The notes under the pieces are model-generated. The model was given only the letters and a program-made list of their open reading frames with translations, was not told where the DNA came from and ran no database searches. The position numbers and the translations under genes were made by a program. DNA of 40,519 nucleotides from Flavobacteriaceae bacterium (lineage in GTDB: Bacteria; Bacteroidota; Bacteroidia; Flavobacteriales; Flavobacteriaceae): contig DQCR01000029.1 in assembly GCA_003533785.1 (NCBI GenBank), positions 1 through 40,519 of the forward strand, in the 5' to 3' direction. Of the stretch, positions 17,321 to 26,731 are shown one piece after another. Within the stretch, counting starts at the first letter, position 1; every line of letters begins with the position of its first letter.

Positions 17321-20300
17321 TTAGTTTTCGATCGTTAAATAATCTAATGCTAATTTTGAAAACTCTAAGTTAAAGGATTTTACATCCTTTTCTTTTATTT
17401 TTTCGAAAGCCTCCAAGGCGTTATTAATGGCTTTTGTAAGTTCCCCTCGGACAGCTTCGTCTTGGGCCGTGGGTCCAAAATCATCCATCCCTACAAGATC
17501 ATTGAGGTAGGCCAATTTATTGGTTAATTTGATGGGGAAATTCAATGGATCCTGATTGCTTCGATTTTGGGTTTGGTATAGTGTTTTTTCAATTTTAGAG
17601 AGATTTTTTTGAATCTTCTTCGCTTGTGCCACCAACCCCTTCAAGTTTGGGTTTGCTACATAGTTTTTTTCAAATGCTGCCAACTTTTGATTGATCGAAC
17701 GTAAGCTTTTGATCGCCTTGTGCGCTTTGTCATTGGTGGCGTTCACTCGGGTAATGAAATCAAATTGTTGTTGCATTTCTGCCACAGACGCCTCTCCAGA
17801 AGGGTTCGATTGTATTGAAAAAGGTTGCTGCTGTTCGATTCCATTAACAGTCAATTGAACTTTATACGTTCCAGGTACTGCCTTTGGGCCGGAAAAAGAA
17901 GCGCTCCAAAAAATCATATCTTCAAGAGTTTCAGCACCTTCGTAGCGTGTATCCCACACAAAAGTATTCCCTCCTTTATTGGGAGTTAATGGGTTTTTTT
18001 CGTCCTGAGAAGAAAATGTTTTAATCGGACTATTAATGGCATCTACAAAAGTAAGTGATAAACTATCTGTTCCAGAATCCCATTGAGGGAGATAGTAATG
18101 TACTACCACTCCGTTTGGTAAATTGGTCCCTTTTAATTTTGAAGATTTTCCCCCACTCCCTTTAGTTCTATAGCTGGTTTTGGGGGCAAATAAATGAACC
18201 TCATCTTCACTTGTGGTTGTATCCATCTGATGAAGCACTGTGAGATCATCGATCATCCAAATACTCCTCCCTTGAGTAGCAACAATTAAACTGTTGTCCT
18301 TAATGACCAGGTCCGTGATGGGTACCAAAGGAAGGTTTTGCTGAAAAGAATTCCAAGTTTTACCATCATTAAACGAAAGGTACATTCCTGCTTCGGTTCC
18401 TGCATACAAGAGACCTTTTCTCTGAGGGTCAGAACGAACAACACGAGTAAAATGGTCTGATGAAATACCTTGAGTGATTTCTACCCAAGTTTTTCCATAA
18501 TCCGATGTCTTGTACAAATAGGGGCGGTAGTCTCCCATTTTGTAGCGAGTGCCTGCAATGTAGCATACAGCTGGATCGGTATAAGAAGGTTCTATGCTAT
18601 TAATCTGCATCCACTCTGGAAGTTGTTTGGGTGTGACATTGATCCAACTTTCTCCAGCATCCTTCGTAATATGAACCAATCCGTCGTCGCTCCCAACCCA
18701 CATCAGTCCTTCTTGCAGAGGCGATTCATTGGCTGCAAATAGAGTGCAATAATATTCCACTCCAGTATTGTCCTGTGTAATCGGACCTCCAGAAGAACGC
18801 AGTTTATCAGGATCATTTCGAGTGAGGTCTGGACTAATAATTTCCCAGCTTTGTCCTTCATTTTCAGAGACATGAACGTGATTGGAGAAGGTGTATAATT
18901 TCTTCGGATTGTGACGACTAAAAATTATGGGAAAGTTCCATTGAAAACGGTAACGCATGCCTTCTGCTCCATACCCCATGGGATTGTCGGGCCATACATT
19001 AATACCGCGTTCTGTATTCTTAGCGTGATTTACTCGGGTGAGATAGCCGCCATAGCTTCCACCGTAAACGATATCGTTGTTCAATGGATCAACAGCAATA
19101 TGAGCCGATTCTCCTCCCGCTGTTTCCTCCCAATGCTCCTCTTCAATATAATTGGATGCGGTGCGATGCGGAATGCGGAGGGTTGAGTTGTCCTGTTGTG
19201 CTACGTAGATCCGATAAGGAAAAGCGTTGTCTGTGGTTACCCGATAGAACTGAGCAGTGGGTTGGTTATGGTAGGTACTCCAATGTGCTCCCCCATCATA
19301 ACTTATTTGAGCCCCTCCGTCATCGGCAATGATCATCCGCTGATTGTCCTCAGGTGCTATCCACAAGTCGTGATGGTCGCCGTGAGGAGCATTAAAACTT
19401 TCGAAGTTTTTCCCGCCATTGGTGGATTTATGATAGGATACATTCATTACATAAACTATGTTCTCATTTTGGGTATCTGCGTAAATTTTGGAATAATACC
19501 AAGCACGTTGCCTGAGGGCACGGCTATCATTAATATATTTCCAACTCGACCCTCCATTTTCAGAGTGATAGATTCCTCCTTTTTCTTTGTGTTCTACAAT
19601 AGCCCAAATTTTTTGAGCGTCCACAGGTGATACGGTGACGCCAATGATTCCCAACGTTCCCATTGCAAATCCATTGTTGTCACTGATTTTACTCCAAGAG
19701 GCCCCTGAATCGGAACTCTTCCACAATGCCGAACCGGATCCTCCACTGCTCAAACTGTAGGGTGTACGTTTTACTTGCCAAGTAGATGCGTATAATATCC
19801 GAGGATTGGTTGGGTCTAGTTGAAGTTCTACCGCCCCTGCTTGATTCGAAGAAAACAATATTTTTTTCCAGTTTTTCCCTCCGTCCACACTTTTGTATAC
19901 CCCTCTTTGGGAAGTTGGCTTGAACAAATCTCCAAGCACTGCCGCATATACAATATCGGGGTTGGAAGGATCAATCGCAATTCGGGGTATATGTCGTGAT
20001 TTGGGAAGCCCAGCAAAGGTCCAAGTTTTACCCGCGTCCATGGATTTCCAAACACCGTAACCTGCTGAGACATTTCCCCTAACAGTGACTTCTCCACCAC
20101 CAACATAAATCACGTTGGGATCACTCTTTGCTACAGCAATAGAACCAATACTCCCACCAAAATAGCCATCGGATAAATTCTCATAGGTTTTGCCCCCGTC
20201 GGTAGTTCTCCAAACACCTCCTCCAGCACTTCCCATATAGAATAATTGTGGCTGTCCAGGGACTCCCGTAACAGCTGCAGATCGTCCTCCTCTAAACGGG

Positions 20301-20446
20301 CCAATTTCCCGATATTCCAAACTGCTATATAGCTGGCTAGAAATAGAGGGAATCTTTGCTTTCCTTTTTCGCTGCGCTTGTGTTTCGGAGCTGAATAAAA
20401 AAATGAGTAATAGACTTAGGAATAAGTGCTTTCCAAATTTTGTCAT
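17321..20446 (-). CDS. large secreted BNR/VPS10 (sortilin-like) beta-propeller protein
   Basis: 1041 aa. The signal peptide covers about residues 1-24 (LFLSLLLIFLFSSETQAQ). Residues about 40-720 carry many BNR/sortilin repeats of the type W-T-D-G-G-K-T-Y or S-x-D-x-G-x-x-W (WRTTDGGKTYENLS, KSVDGGKNWKKI, KTSDYGKTWVEIT), forming one or two beta-propellers. A beta-sandwich-like region follows (about 740-880), then a helical tail (about 890-1041) rich in Lys and Asn. Database names include 'glycosyl hydrolase' and 'VPS10 domain-containing protein', but no catalytic residues are evident and its substrate is unknown. It probably acts in the periplasm or at the cell surface. First gene of the run ending with hemJ and the kinase. 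Confidence 0.88.
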   Translation of the reverse strand: MTKFGKHLFLSLLLIFLFSSETQAQRKRKAKIPSISSQLYSSLEYREIGPFRGGRSAAVTGVPGQPQLFYMGSAGGGVWRTTDGGKTYENLSDGYFGGSIGSIAVAKSDPNVIYVGGGEVTVRGNVSAGYGVWKSMDAGKTWTFAGLPKSRHIPRIAIDPSNPDIVYAAVLGDLFKPTSQRGVYKSVDGGKNWKKILFSSNQAGAVELQLDPTNPRILYASTWQVKRTPYSLSSGGSGSALWKSSDSGASWSKISDNNGFAMGTLGIIGVTVSPVDAQKIWAIVEHKEKGGIYHSENGGSSWKYINDSRALRQRAWYYSKIYADTQNENIVYVMNVSYHKSTNGGKNFESFNAPHGDHHDLWIAPEDNQRMIIADDGGAQISYDGGAHWSTYHNQPTAQFYRVTTDNAFPYRIYVAQQDNSTLRIPHRTASNYIEEEHWEETAGGESAHIAVDPLNNDIVYGGSYGGYLTRVNHAKNTERGINVWPDNPMGYGAEGMRYRFQWNFPIIFSRHNPKKLYTFSNHVHVSENEGQSWEIISPDLTRNDPDKLRSSGGPITQDNTGVEYYCTLFAANESPLQEGLMWVGSDDGLVHITKDAGESWINVTPKQLPEWMQINSIEPSYTDPAVCYIAGTRYKMGDYRPYLYKTSDYGKTWVEITQGISSDHFTRVVRSDPQRKGLLYAGTEAGMYLSFNDGKTWNSFQQNLPLVPITDLVIKDNSLIVATQGRSIWMIDDLTVLHQMDTTTSEDEVHLFAPKTSYRTKGSGGKSSKLKGTNLPNGVVVHYYLPQWDSGTDSLSLTFVDAINSPIKTFSSQDEKNPLTPNKGGNTFVWDTRYEGAETLEDMIFWSASFSGPKAVPGTYKVQLTVNGIEQQQPFSIQSNPSGEASVAEMQQQFDFITRVNATNDKAHKAIKSLRSINQKLAAFEKNYVANPNLKGLVAQAKKIQKNLSKIEKTLYQTQNRSNQDPLNFPIKLTNKLAYLNDLVGMDDFGPTAQDEAVRGELTKAINNALEAFEKIKEKDVKSFNLEFSKLALDYLTIEN

Positions 20447-20490
20447 CTTCTAAATATTTTATGGAAAATACAAAAAACTATCTGACTGTT

Positions 20491-21846
20491 CTAAGGAGTT
20501 GTCTTCTGTAGCTTTTGATATTTTTTTAGTTCTCGATACAAGAAAAATGCTGTGATTAGCGTGGCTAGTGTTTCGCCAATAGGGAAAGCCATCCAAATGC
20601 CGTTTATTCCAAAATAATAAGGAAGAATAAACACTAAGGGAATAAAGAAAAATCCTTGACGTGTTAGGGTAAGCAGTAGTGCTGGAACTGCTTTGCCGAT
20701 GGCTTGAAAATAAGCCGCACCAATCAGTTGAATTCCCAAAATGGGAGTAGCAGCAAATACCCAGCGAAGGGCATGAGGCGTTTCAGAAATTACATCAGGA
20801 TCGGTAGTAAATAGTTGAGCAATGGGAGCGGCAAAAATAAAAATAAGCCCAAAGACTAAACTGGCCATTACAGTGACCACGATCAGGGTTAGCCGAATTA
20901 GACCAATAACTCGTTCTTTGTGCTGCGCTCCATAGTTGTAGCCCGCTATTGGGAGAAACCCTTGTGTAATCCCCAATATGGGAAATAGGGCAAACATTAA
21001 CATACGACTGATGATCGCATAAATAGCCAATTGAGTAGCACCGCCAAAGTCGAATAAGAGGTTGTTGACAATGAGAACTACCAAACTAACTACGGCTTGT
21101 CGAGACAATGTAACCATTCCCAAACTGCCAATTTCAGCAACAATTTTTCTTTTTAGAATTAGGTGTTGAAATTGCACGTTTAGTTCGCTATGAACTATGA
21201 AAAAATAAAGTAGATAACTCGCACAAACCCCATATGATAGTGTTGTTGCCCAAGCTGCTCCAGTCATTCCCCAACCCAACAGTTTTATAAAGATTACATC
21301 CAAAAGTAAATTAGAAATAGAAGGAAGTAACATGGCATACATCGCGAACTTTGGCTTGCCTTCGGCACGAGCCACATTGTTACCCATCATACAAAACCCG
21401 AGTACAGGAACTCCATACAGAACAATTACATAATAAATTTTGGCTAGAGAAAATAATCCCCCTTTTCCACCAAATAGTGGAATGAGTAGATCGGCATAAT
21501 ACAACCCCCCTAGAACAAAACTCAGACACAAAAAAAATGTAAGAACCAATTGGTTGCCAAAAGTGAGCCGAGCCTTTTGAAGGTTGTTATCCCCAAAGGC
21601 TCTTGATATTACCGATCCTCCTCCAATTCCTATGGCCATCCCCAAGGCTCCAATAAAAAAAGAAACAGGCAGTACTACATTGATAGCGGCAATCGCATCG
21701 GCTCCAATCCATTGTCCCACAAAGATGGTGTCAACAAGGATATTAATTGACATGGCTAAGATTCCGATCGAAGCAGGGACGGATTGTTGAATGAGTAGTT
21801 TGCCAATGGGAAGCTGACCCAGTAGAGCCGCTTTTTCAGTGGCCAT
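20491..21846 (-). CDS. MATE family multidrug/cation efflux transporter
   Basis: 451 aa with about twelve transmembrane helices in two MatE repeats. Typical features are the N-terminal GQLPIGKLLIQQSVPASIGI, GADAIAAINVVLPVSF, GIGGGSVISRAFG and, in the second half, GFLPIAGYNYGAQ. MATE proteins export organic cations by Na+ or H+ antiport. The ATG overlaps the hemH stop by one base (TAATG), which is strong translational coupling. A product exported under heme-pathway control, such as a porphyrin intermediate or toxic by-product, is an attractive but untested idea. The 44 bp before the next gene show no clear terminator. Confidence 0.92.
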   Translation of the reverse strand: MATEKAALLGQLPIGKLLIQQSVPASIGILAMSINILVDTIFVGQWIGADAIAAINVVLPVSFFIGALGMAIGIGGGSVISRAFGDNNLQKARLTFGNQLVLTFFLCLSFVLGGLYYADLLIPLFGGKGGLFSLAKIYYVIVLYGVPVLGFCMMGNNVARAEGKPKFAMYAMLLPSISNLLLDVIFIKLLGWGMTGAAWATTLSYGVCASYLLYFFIVHSELNVQFQHLILKRKIVAEIGSLGMVTLSRQAVVSLVVLIVNNLLFDFGGATQLAIYAIISRMLMFALFPILGITQGFLPIAGYNYGAQHKERVIGLIRLTLIVVTVMASLVFGLIFIFAAPIAQLFTTDPDVISETPHALRWVFAATPILGIQLIGAAYFQAIGKAVPALLLTLTRQGFFFIPLVFILPYYFGINGIWMAFPIGETLATLITAFFLYRELKKYQKLQKTTP

Positions 21847-22877
21847 TAAGAGCTAACCGGTTCAGACATAGCCCATTCATCAACCCAGCGACTCATAACA
21901 TTTACCCAGTCTTCTCGGTCATTGATACACGGGATTACATGGAGATGTTCCCCTCCTTTTTCTTCAAAATCTTCAACGGCCTCCATCCCAATTTCTTCTA
22001 AGGTCTCTAGACAATCTGAAACGAAGGCAGGAGTGACAATTGCCATTTTTTTCACACCTGATTTGGCCATTTTAGCAACGGTTTTGTCTGTATAGGGTTG
22101 CAGCCATGGGTCCAAGCCCAAGCGAGATTGGAAAGTGGTCGTGTAGCGGTCGGAAGCCAAATCCAAATATTCTGCAACCAAACGCGTTGTTTCGAAACAC
22201 TGATGTCGATAGCAATATTGGTGAGCTGGTGAAGCTGTTTGGCAACACTGCCCATCAATTTTACAGTGAGACTTGGTGATGTCAGATTTTCGAATATGTC
22301 GTTCGGGAACGCCATGATAGGAAAAAATCAAATGTTCCCACTGTTTGTCCTGTAGGGATTCCTGAATGGACTGCGACAACACACGAACATAATCGGGATG
22401 ATTGTAGAAAGAAGGTAAAGTCGTGAACTCCATTTGCGGAAAGGATTCTTGACGTAGGGATTCTGCTAGTACTAAGATGGTTTCTGTAGTTGCCATTGCA
22501 AATTGAGGATAGAGGGGTACAAGGAGAACTTCGGTCACTCCCTTATCAGCCAATTCCTGTAAACCCTTTTGGATAGCGGGTTTTCCGTAGCGCATGCCTA
22601 AAGCAAGAGGAAGCTGCACCTTTTCTTCCATTTTTTGGAGGAGTCGTTTGGATAAAACAATCAAAGGGGATCCTTCATCCCACCATATTTTTTTGTAGGC
22701 CTTTGCTGAGCGCTTGGGTCGCGTATTTAAAATAATTCCACGAACCAATATGGTCCGTAGAAATGAGGGCAAGTCAATAACCCTTTGGTCCATCAAAAAT
22801 TCGTCGAGATATACCTTCACATCCTTGGGATCTGGACTCTCCGGAGAACCCAAATTCACTAGTAACACACCTTTCAT
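21846..22877 (-). CDS. hemH: ferrochelatase
   Basis: 343 aa; inserts Fe2+ into protoporphyrin IX in the last step of heme b synthesis. Family signatures are VLLVNLGSPESP at the N-terminus, the active-site His H188 in FSYHGVPERH, and FVSDCLETLEEI near residue 285. Residues 205-227 hold five cysteines (C205, C211, C212, C222, C227) in SHCKIDGQCC and YCYRHQC, recalling bacterial ferrochelatases with an internal Fe-S cluster (inference). The gene follows the AraC regulator by 10 bp and is coupled to the MATE gene by a one-base TAATG overlap. It diverges from the hemACDEF-hemB unit through a shared control region. Confidence 0.96.
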   Translation of the reverse strand: MKGVLLVNLGSPESPDPKDVKVYLDEFLMDQRVIDLPSFLRTILVRGIILNTRPKRSAKAYKKIWWDEGSPLIVLSKRLLQKMEEKVQLPLALGMRYGKPAIQKGLQELADKGVTEVLLVPLYPQFAMATTETILVLAESLRQESFPQMEFTTLPSFYNHPDYVRVLSQSIQESLQDKQWEHLIFSYHGVPERHIRKSDITKSHCKIDGQCCQTASPAHQYCYRHQCFETTRLVAEYLDLASDRYTTTFQSRLGLDPWLQPYTDKTVAKMAKSGVKKMAIVTPAFVSDCLETLEEIGMEAVEDFEEKGGEHLHVIPCINDREDWVNVMSRWVDEWAMSEPVSS

Positions 22878-22887
22878 TGCATTTTTT

Positions 22888-23742
22888 TTACGAAGATACA
22901 GACATTAGGTATTTTTTGGGTGTCGTACCGAATTTCTTTTTGAAAGCAGCGATGAAATGACTGGAAGTGCTGTAGCCCAACCTAAGTCCTACTTCGTTGA
23001 CATTGTATTGTTGGGAATCCAACATTCGTCTCGCCTCTTCCATTTTGTGATCCAATAGATAAGAAAAAACCGTTTGCCCATACAGCTGTTTGAACCCTTC
23101 CTTCAGTTTCTTGGTATTCAATCCAATTTCGCTAGCCAAATCATTGAGAGATGGCGGTGTCGTCATTCGTTCTAAAATGATTTTTTTGGCTAAATGAATC
23201 TTCCCTGCTTGCGCTTCGTCTTCAAGGAAAGGGCAACTTTCAACATTTTCATCCCCTTCTTTATTAAAATACAAACTCAGTAACTCATACACTTTCCCTT
23301 TGAAGTAAAGAGCCTTAATACTGTCGTGTAGTTTCGATTGAAGCATTTGACTCAAAACTACTGCCATCGCTGGAGACAGGGGCTTGTTGTCATAGAATTT
23401 TTTTGAAATATTGTCGGGACTCAAAAAGTGAATGTGATCCGCATCGGATGAAAATAAAGAATGAAATTTTTTAATCGATAAGATCAAACTCAACATCCAA
23501 GTCCCAGGAATCAGGCAGGCATCAATGGGTAGTTCTTTTTGAGGATTGTATAATAAAATCGTCTGTGATTCATTTACAGTAAATTGATAACTATTGGCGT
23601 TATAGCTAAATACAGCGCGTCCTTTCAAACAAAAGTGAAATTGAATATACTCTTGTGTCAATGATCGCTTAACAAAGGTTTCTTCATTCAAATTATTCTG
23701 ATGACGAATAACATAAAATCCATTTTCAATCACTGTCTCCAT
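22888..23742 (-). CDS. AraC family transcriptional regulator, candidate heme-pathway regulator
   Basis: 284 aa. A C-terminal AraC/XylS DNA-binding domain with two helix-turn-helix units occupies about residues 180-282 (LNDLASEIGLNTKKLKEGFK, then LGYSTSSHFIAAFKKKFGTTP). The N-terminal ~170 residues would bind an effector or dimerise; they include a few Cys and His but no clear heme-binding Cys-Pro motif. It is the first gene of the unit with hemH and the MATE transporter and diverges from hemA, with a 215-bp gap holding a perfect inverted repeat. This layout strongly suggests control of heme genes (inference). The start at 23742 gives a normal family length. Confidence 0.9.
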   Translation of the reverse strand: METVIENGFYVIRHQNNLNEETFVKRSLTQEYIQFHFCLKGRAVFSYNANSYQFTVNESQTILLYNPQKELPIDACLIPGTWMLSLILSIKKFHSLFSSDADHIHFLSPDNISKKFYDNKPLSPAMAVVLSQMLQSKLHDSIKALYFKGKVYELLSLYFNKEGDENVESCPFLEDEAQAGKIHLAKKIILERMTTPPSLNDLASEIGLNTKKLKEGFKQLYGQTVFSYLLDHKMEEARRMLDSQQYNVNEVGLRLGYSTSSHFIAAFKKKFGTTPKKYLMSVSS

Positions 23743-23782
23743 ACCTGCACTTTTATCGTTATTTTTATTAATAATTTTGATT

Positions 23783-23807
23783 ATTATTTAGACCTTTTCT
23801 AAATAAT
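23783..23807. promoter_or_regulatory. perfect 10-bp inverted repeat, candidate operator between araC-type gene and hemA
   Basis: ATTATTTAGA (23783-23792) and TCTAAATAAT (23798-23807) are exact inverted copies around the 5-nt spacer CCTTT. The site lies 41-65 bp before the regulator ATG and about 100 bp upstream of the hemA -33 element. It could be an operator for the AraC-type protein (autoregulation) or for another dimeric repressor. There is no U tract to make it a terminator, and no gene end is near. Confidence 0.55.
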
Positions 23808-23904
23808 GAGGTCTTCTAGAATCCCTTTGATTACTAGTCGAAACACATTTTATTGGCTATTGGAGGTAAAATTACACATTTTGACAGTTTTAGTTCTTCT
23901 TGCG

Positions 23905-23936
23905 TTGTTTTTTAATTTACTCAAAAAGTATTTTTG
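23905..23936 (+). promoter_or_regulatory. hemA promoter (-33 TTG, -7 TATTTTTG)
   Basis: TTG at 23905-23907, a 21-nt spacer and TATTTTTG at 23929-23936 match the flavobacterial consensus (TTG, 17-23 nt, TAnnTTTG) completely. Transcription would begin near 23942, about 16 nt before the hemA ATG. It is the best promoter match I found in the window and would serve the whole heme operon. Confidence 0.65.
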
Positions 23937-23957
23937 TAGCGGATATTTAGAATTCGA

Positions 23958-25166
23958 ATGAAAGACAATCCTGCACCAAAGGATTTTTATGCAGTAGGTA
24001 TTAGCTATAAGAATGCAGATATAGACCTCAGAGGTAAATTTAATCTTGGTCCGCATGAATCCCAATCATTAATTGAAAAGGCTAGAGCCCATGGCGTGGA
24101 CGAGCTGATGATCAATGCCACTTGCAATCGAACAGAGCTCTACGGCTTTGCCAATTCAGCACAAGTTCTCAAACAACTCCTTGTGGAATCGAGCAAAGGA
24201 GATTTAGAATTATTTGACACCATCGGGTACCAGCTCCAGAAAAGCGAAGCCATTGATCATTTATTTAAGGTAGGTACGGGATTGGATAGCCAGATCCTTG
24301 GTGATTTTGAAGTAATCAGTCAACTAAAGAAAAGTTTCCTTTTATCCAAAAAGCAAGGAATGGTGAATGGACATTCCGAACGCCTCGTAAATGCTGTAAT
24401 TCAAGCTAGCAAAAGGGTTAAAACAGAGACCAAATTATCAACTGGAGCCACCTCGGTCGCTTTTGCCGCCGTTCGTTACATTTTATCACATCACAAACAG
24501 CCGAATCAAGCCAAAATATTACTATACGGAACTGGTAAAATTGGAAGAAACACTTGCGAAAATCTGATCAAGCACGCTCCCAACAATCATATCACTCTCA
24601 TCAACAGAACCTCTGAAAAAGCAAATCAAATTGCAGGAAAATTTGACTTAACTGTTAAGCCTTTAGGAGATATTGCCGCTGAAATTCGTGAAACCGATAT
24701 ACTTATTGTTGCTACGGGAGGCAACACATACACAGTCAGTGAAGAACTTGTTCATCTAAACAAGCCCTTGCTAATACTGGATTTATCGGTGCCTAGGAAC
24801 GTTGCTCCTTCCTTAGAAAACAATCCTTTTGTGACCTTGGTTCACCTAGACGAATTGTCAAAAATTACCGATGCCAATCTCAATGAACGAAAAAAACACA
24901 TCCCTCAAGCCGAGGCCATCATTGAGGAGGTGAAAGAAGAATACTGGGAATGGGTTCGCCTGCGAAAATATGCCCCTTTATTGCAAGCTTTAAAAGAAAA
25001 ATGGCAGTTGAATAGGATCGAAGACAACCCCACGCCACAACAACAAAATTTATTGAAAGTTACCGGGCAAATAGCGAGCTTCTTTAGAGAAAACCCAGAT
25101 AAAGCCGATCATACTGCCGAAGCGCTTCGCGAGCTTTTCGATCTGGAAATCCCCACTCATGTCTAA
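23958..25166 (+). CDS. hemA: glutamyl-tRNA reductase
   Basis: 402 aa; the NADPH-dependent enzyme that reduces glutamyl-tRNA(Glu) to glutamate-1-semialdehyde, the committed step of C5-pathway tetrapyrrole synthesis. The catalytic Cys is C56 in NATCNRTE. The substrate-binding core continues through GLDSQILGDFEVISQ, and the NADPH site lies around residues 175-195 (LLYGTGKIGRNTC). LDLSVPRNVAPSL is also typical. The C-terminal helical dimerisation segment is present, so the protein is full length. It is first in the heme operon, with a good promoter 22 bp before the ATG, and overlaps hemC by 8 bp. Its usual partner hemL is not in this window. Confidence 0.97.
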   Translation: MKDNPAPKDFYAVGISYKNADIDLRGKFNLGPHESQSLIEKARAHGVDELMINATCNRTELYGFANSAQVLKQLLVESSKGDLELFDTIGYQLQKSEAIDHLFKVGTGLDSQILGDFEVISQLKKSFLLSKKQGMVNGHSERLVNAVIQASKRVKTETKLSTGATSVAFAAVRYILSHHKQPNQAKILLYGTGKIGRNTCENLIKHAPNNHITLINRTSEKANQIAGKFDLTVKPLGDIAAEIRETDILIVATGGNTYTVSEELVHLNKPLLILDLSVPRNVAPSLENNPFVTLVHLDELSKITDANLNERKKHIPQAEAIIEEVKEEYWEWVRLRKYAPLLQALKEKWQLNRIEDNPTPQQQNLLKVTGQIASFFRENPDKADHTAEALRELFDLEIPTHV

Positions 25167-26070
25167 TCCACCCATTCGAATTGGAACCCGGTCCAGTCCC
25201 CTAGCGCTTTGGCAGGCCCAACTTGTACAAAATGAGTTGAAAAAAGAGCAAGTTCTTTCCGAATTGATTCCAATTCAAAGCCTTGGAGATCAAAATAGTA
25301 CTCAGCCTTTATATGAGATGAATGTCCAAGGCATATTCACCAAAGCACTCGACCAAGCGCTTATAGACCAACGCATTGACATTGCGGTGCACAGTTTTAA
25401 AGATATGCCTACGCAGTTTCCCAAAGGAATCACAATCCTGGCAGTGTTAGAACGAGGGCCAGCTTCCGATCTATTAGTATATACTTCTAAAGAAAAAGAA
25501 TGGCCTGAGTCGGCGACTCTAGGTACTTCAAGCCTACGAAGAAGCGCCCAATGGAAAAGCCGCTATCCTCAACATCAGACGACTACCTTAAGAGGCAATG
25601 TCCAACGTCGACTCCAAACCCTGAAAGAAAGTGATTGGATTGGAGCCCTATTTGCCAAAGCTGGGCTTGAACGAATTAACCAAATACCAACATCGAGTCA
25701 AGTTCTGGAATGGATGATTCCTGCTCCTGCGCAGGGAGCAATTTGTGTTGTTGGACGAACCGATGAAGTAGATTCGTTTGCTGCCGTAAAACGACTCAAT
25801 TGTGAGATCACTTTTAGAGCAACCCAACAAGAACGTCATTTTCTACGACGACTCGAGGGAGGTTGCACCGCCCCAATTGGAGCTTTACTTCGACCCACAA
25901 AAGATGGCTGGCACTTTAAAGGTGGTGTGTTTTCTCTTGATGGCACTGAAAAGGCAGTTTATGAGAATTACTTTTCTAAGGAAGCTTGGGAACAAATCGG
26001 AGAGCAAGCAGCTCAGGCTGTTTTGAAGAACGGTGGGGCCGCTATAATGTCCGAACTTAAAACGAAATAA
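25159..26070 (+). CDS. hemC: hydroxymethylbilane synthase (porphobilinogen deaminase)
   Basis: 303 aa; condenses four porphobilinogens to hydroxymethylbilane. N-terminal IRIGTRSSPLALWQA is diagnostic. The catalytic Asp is D82 in HSFKDMPT, and the dipyrromethane cofactor attaches to C236 in LEGGCTAPIG. Arg-rich substrate contacts (GTSSLRRSAQ, LRGNVQRRL) are present. The ATG lies inside the hemA 3' end (8-bp overlap), and hemD begins 1 bp after the hemC stop, so translation is coupled along the operon. Nothing is unusual for the family. Confidence 0.97.
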   Translation: MSNPPIRIGTRSSPLALWQAQLVQNELKKEQVLSELIPIQSLGDQNSTQPLYEMNVQGIFTKALDQALIDQRIDIAVHSFKDMPTQFPKGITILAVLERGPASDLLVYTSKEKEWPESATLGTSSLRRSAQWKSRYPQHQTTTLRGNVQRRLQTLKESDWIGALFAKAGLERINQIPTSSQVLEWMIPAPAQGAICVVGRTDEVDSFAAVKRLNCEITFRATQQERHFLRRLEGGCTAPIGALLRPTKDGWHFKGGVFSLDGTEKAVYENYFSKEAWEQIGEQAAQAVLKNGGAAIMSELKTK

Positions 26071-26071
26071 G

Positions 26072-26731
26072 GTGCAACTGCTTGCTACAAAAATATTAGC
26101 TCCAGATTTCAAGGATCGATTGATTCAACAGGATTTTTCTATCGTTGAATTCCCTTTTGTCACGATCATACCACTGCCCTTTCCTGAAGTGTTTTTGGAG
26201 AAACATATCATTCTAACCAGTCAAAATGCAACACAATTTCTGCTGGCACAAGACAACATCTCCGAGCTTTGTTCTCGTTCTTTTTTTTACTGTGTAGGAG
26301 AGGGAAGTGCCCAACTTTTGCGAGGGCATCATGCAACCGTCGTGGAGGTATACCCTTCAGCAAGCGAGCTTGCAGATCGTATTACAAAGCAACATTCGAA
26401 TAAACCCTTTAGCTATTGCTGTGGAAAAAGACGTCTCCCAATCTTGGAAAATCGTTTGGAAGAAGCAAAGGTTTCACTACGTATTCACGAAGTTTACCAA
26501 TCTAAATTAAACTCCAAACCAATGGGATTGAAACCCGATGGAATTTTGTTCTATAGCCCTTCCGCTGTGGATAGTTATGTCCAAGAAAATGAGATTCAAG
26601 AATCACATTGTTTTTGTATTGGTCCCACAACTGCCCAAAAAGTACATCCCCATTCCCTAAACTACTCCGTGGCCAAACAACCAAATAATAACTCCATTTA
26701 TGTGGAAATAATGCAACACTATTATGCTTAA
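26072..26731 (+). CDS. hemD: uroporphyrinogen-III synthase
   Basis: 219 aa; cyclises hydroxymethylbilane to uroporphyrinogen III with inversion of ring D. This enzyme is poorly conserved, so the call rests on weak motifs ([41 protein letters not shown]) together with its place between hemC and hemE. The start is GTG at 26072, 1 bp past hemC; the next in-frame ATG is far inside, so the GTG is required. The stop overlaps hemE by 8 bp. The GTG may lower its translation relative to the neighbours. Confidence 0.88.
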   Translation: MQLLATKILAPDFKDRLIQQDFSIVEFPFVTIIPLPFPEVFLEKHIILTSQNATQFLLAQDNISELCSRSFFYCVGEGSAQLLRGHHATVVEVYPSASELADRITKQHSNKPFSYCCGKRRLPILENRLEEAKVSLRIHEVYQSKLNSKPMGLKPDGILFYSPSAVDSYVQENEIQESHCFCIGPTTAQKVHPHSLNYSVAKQPNNNSIYVEIMQHYYA

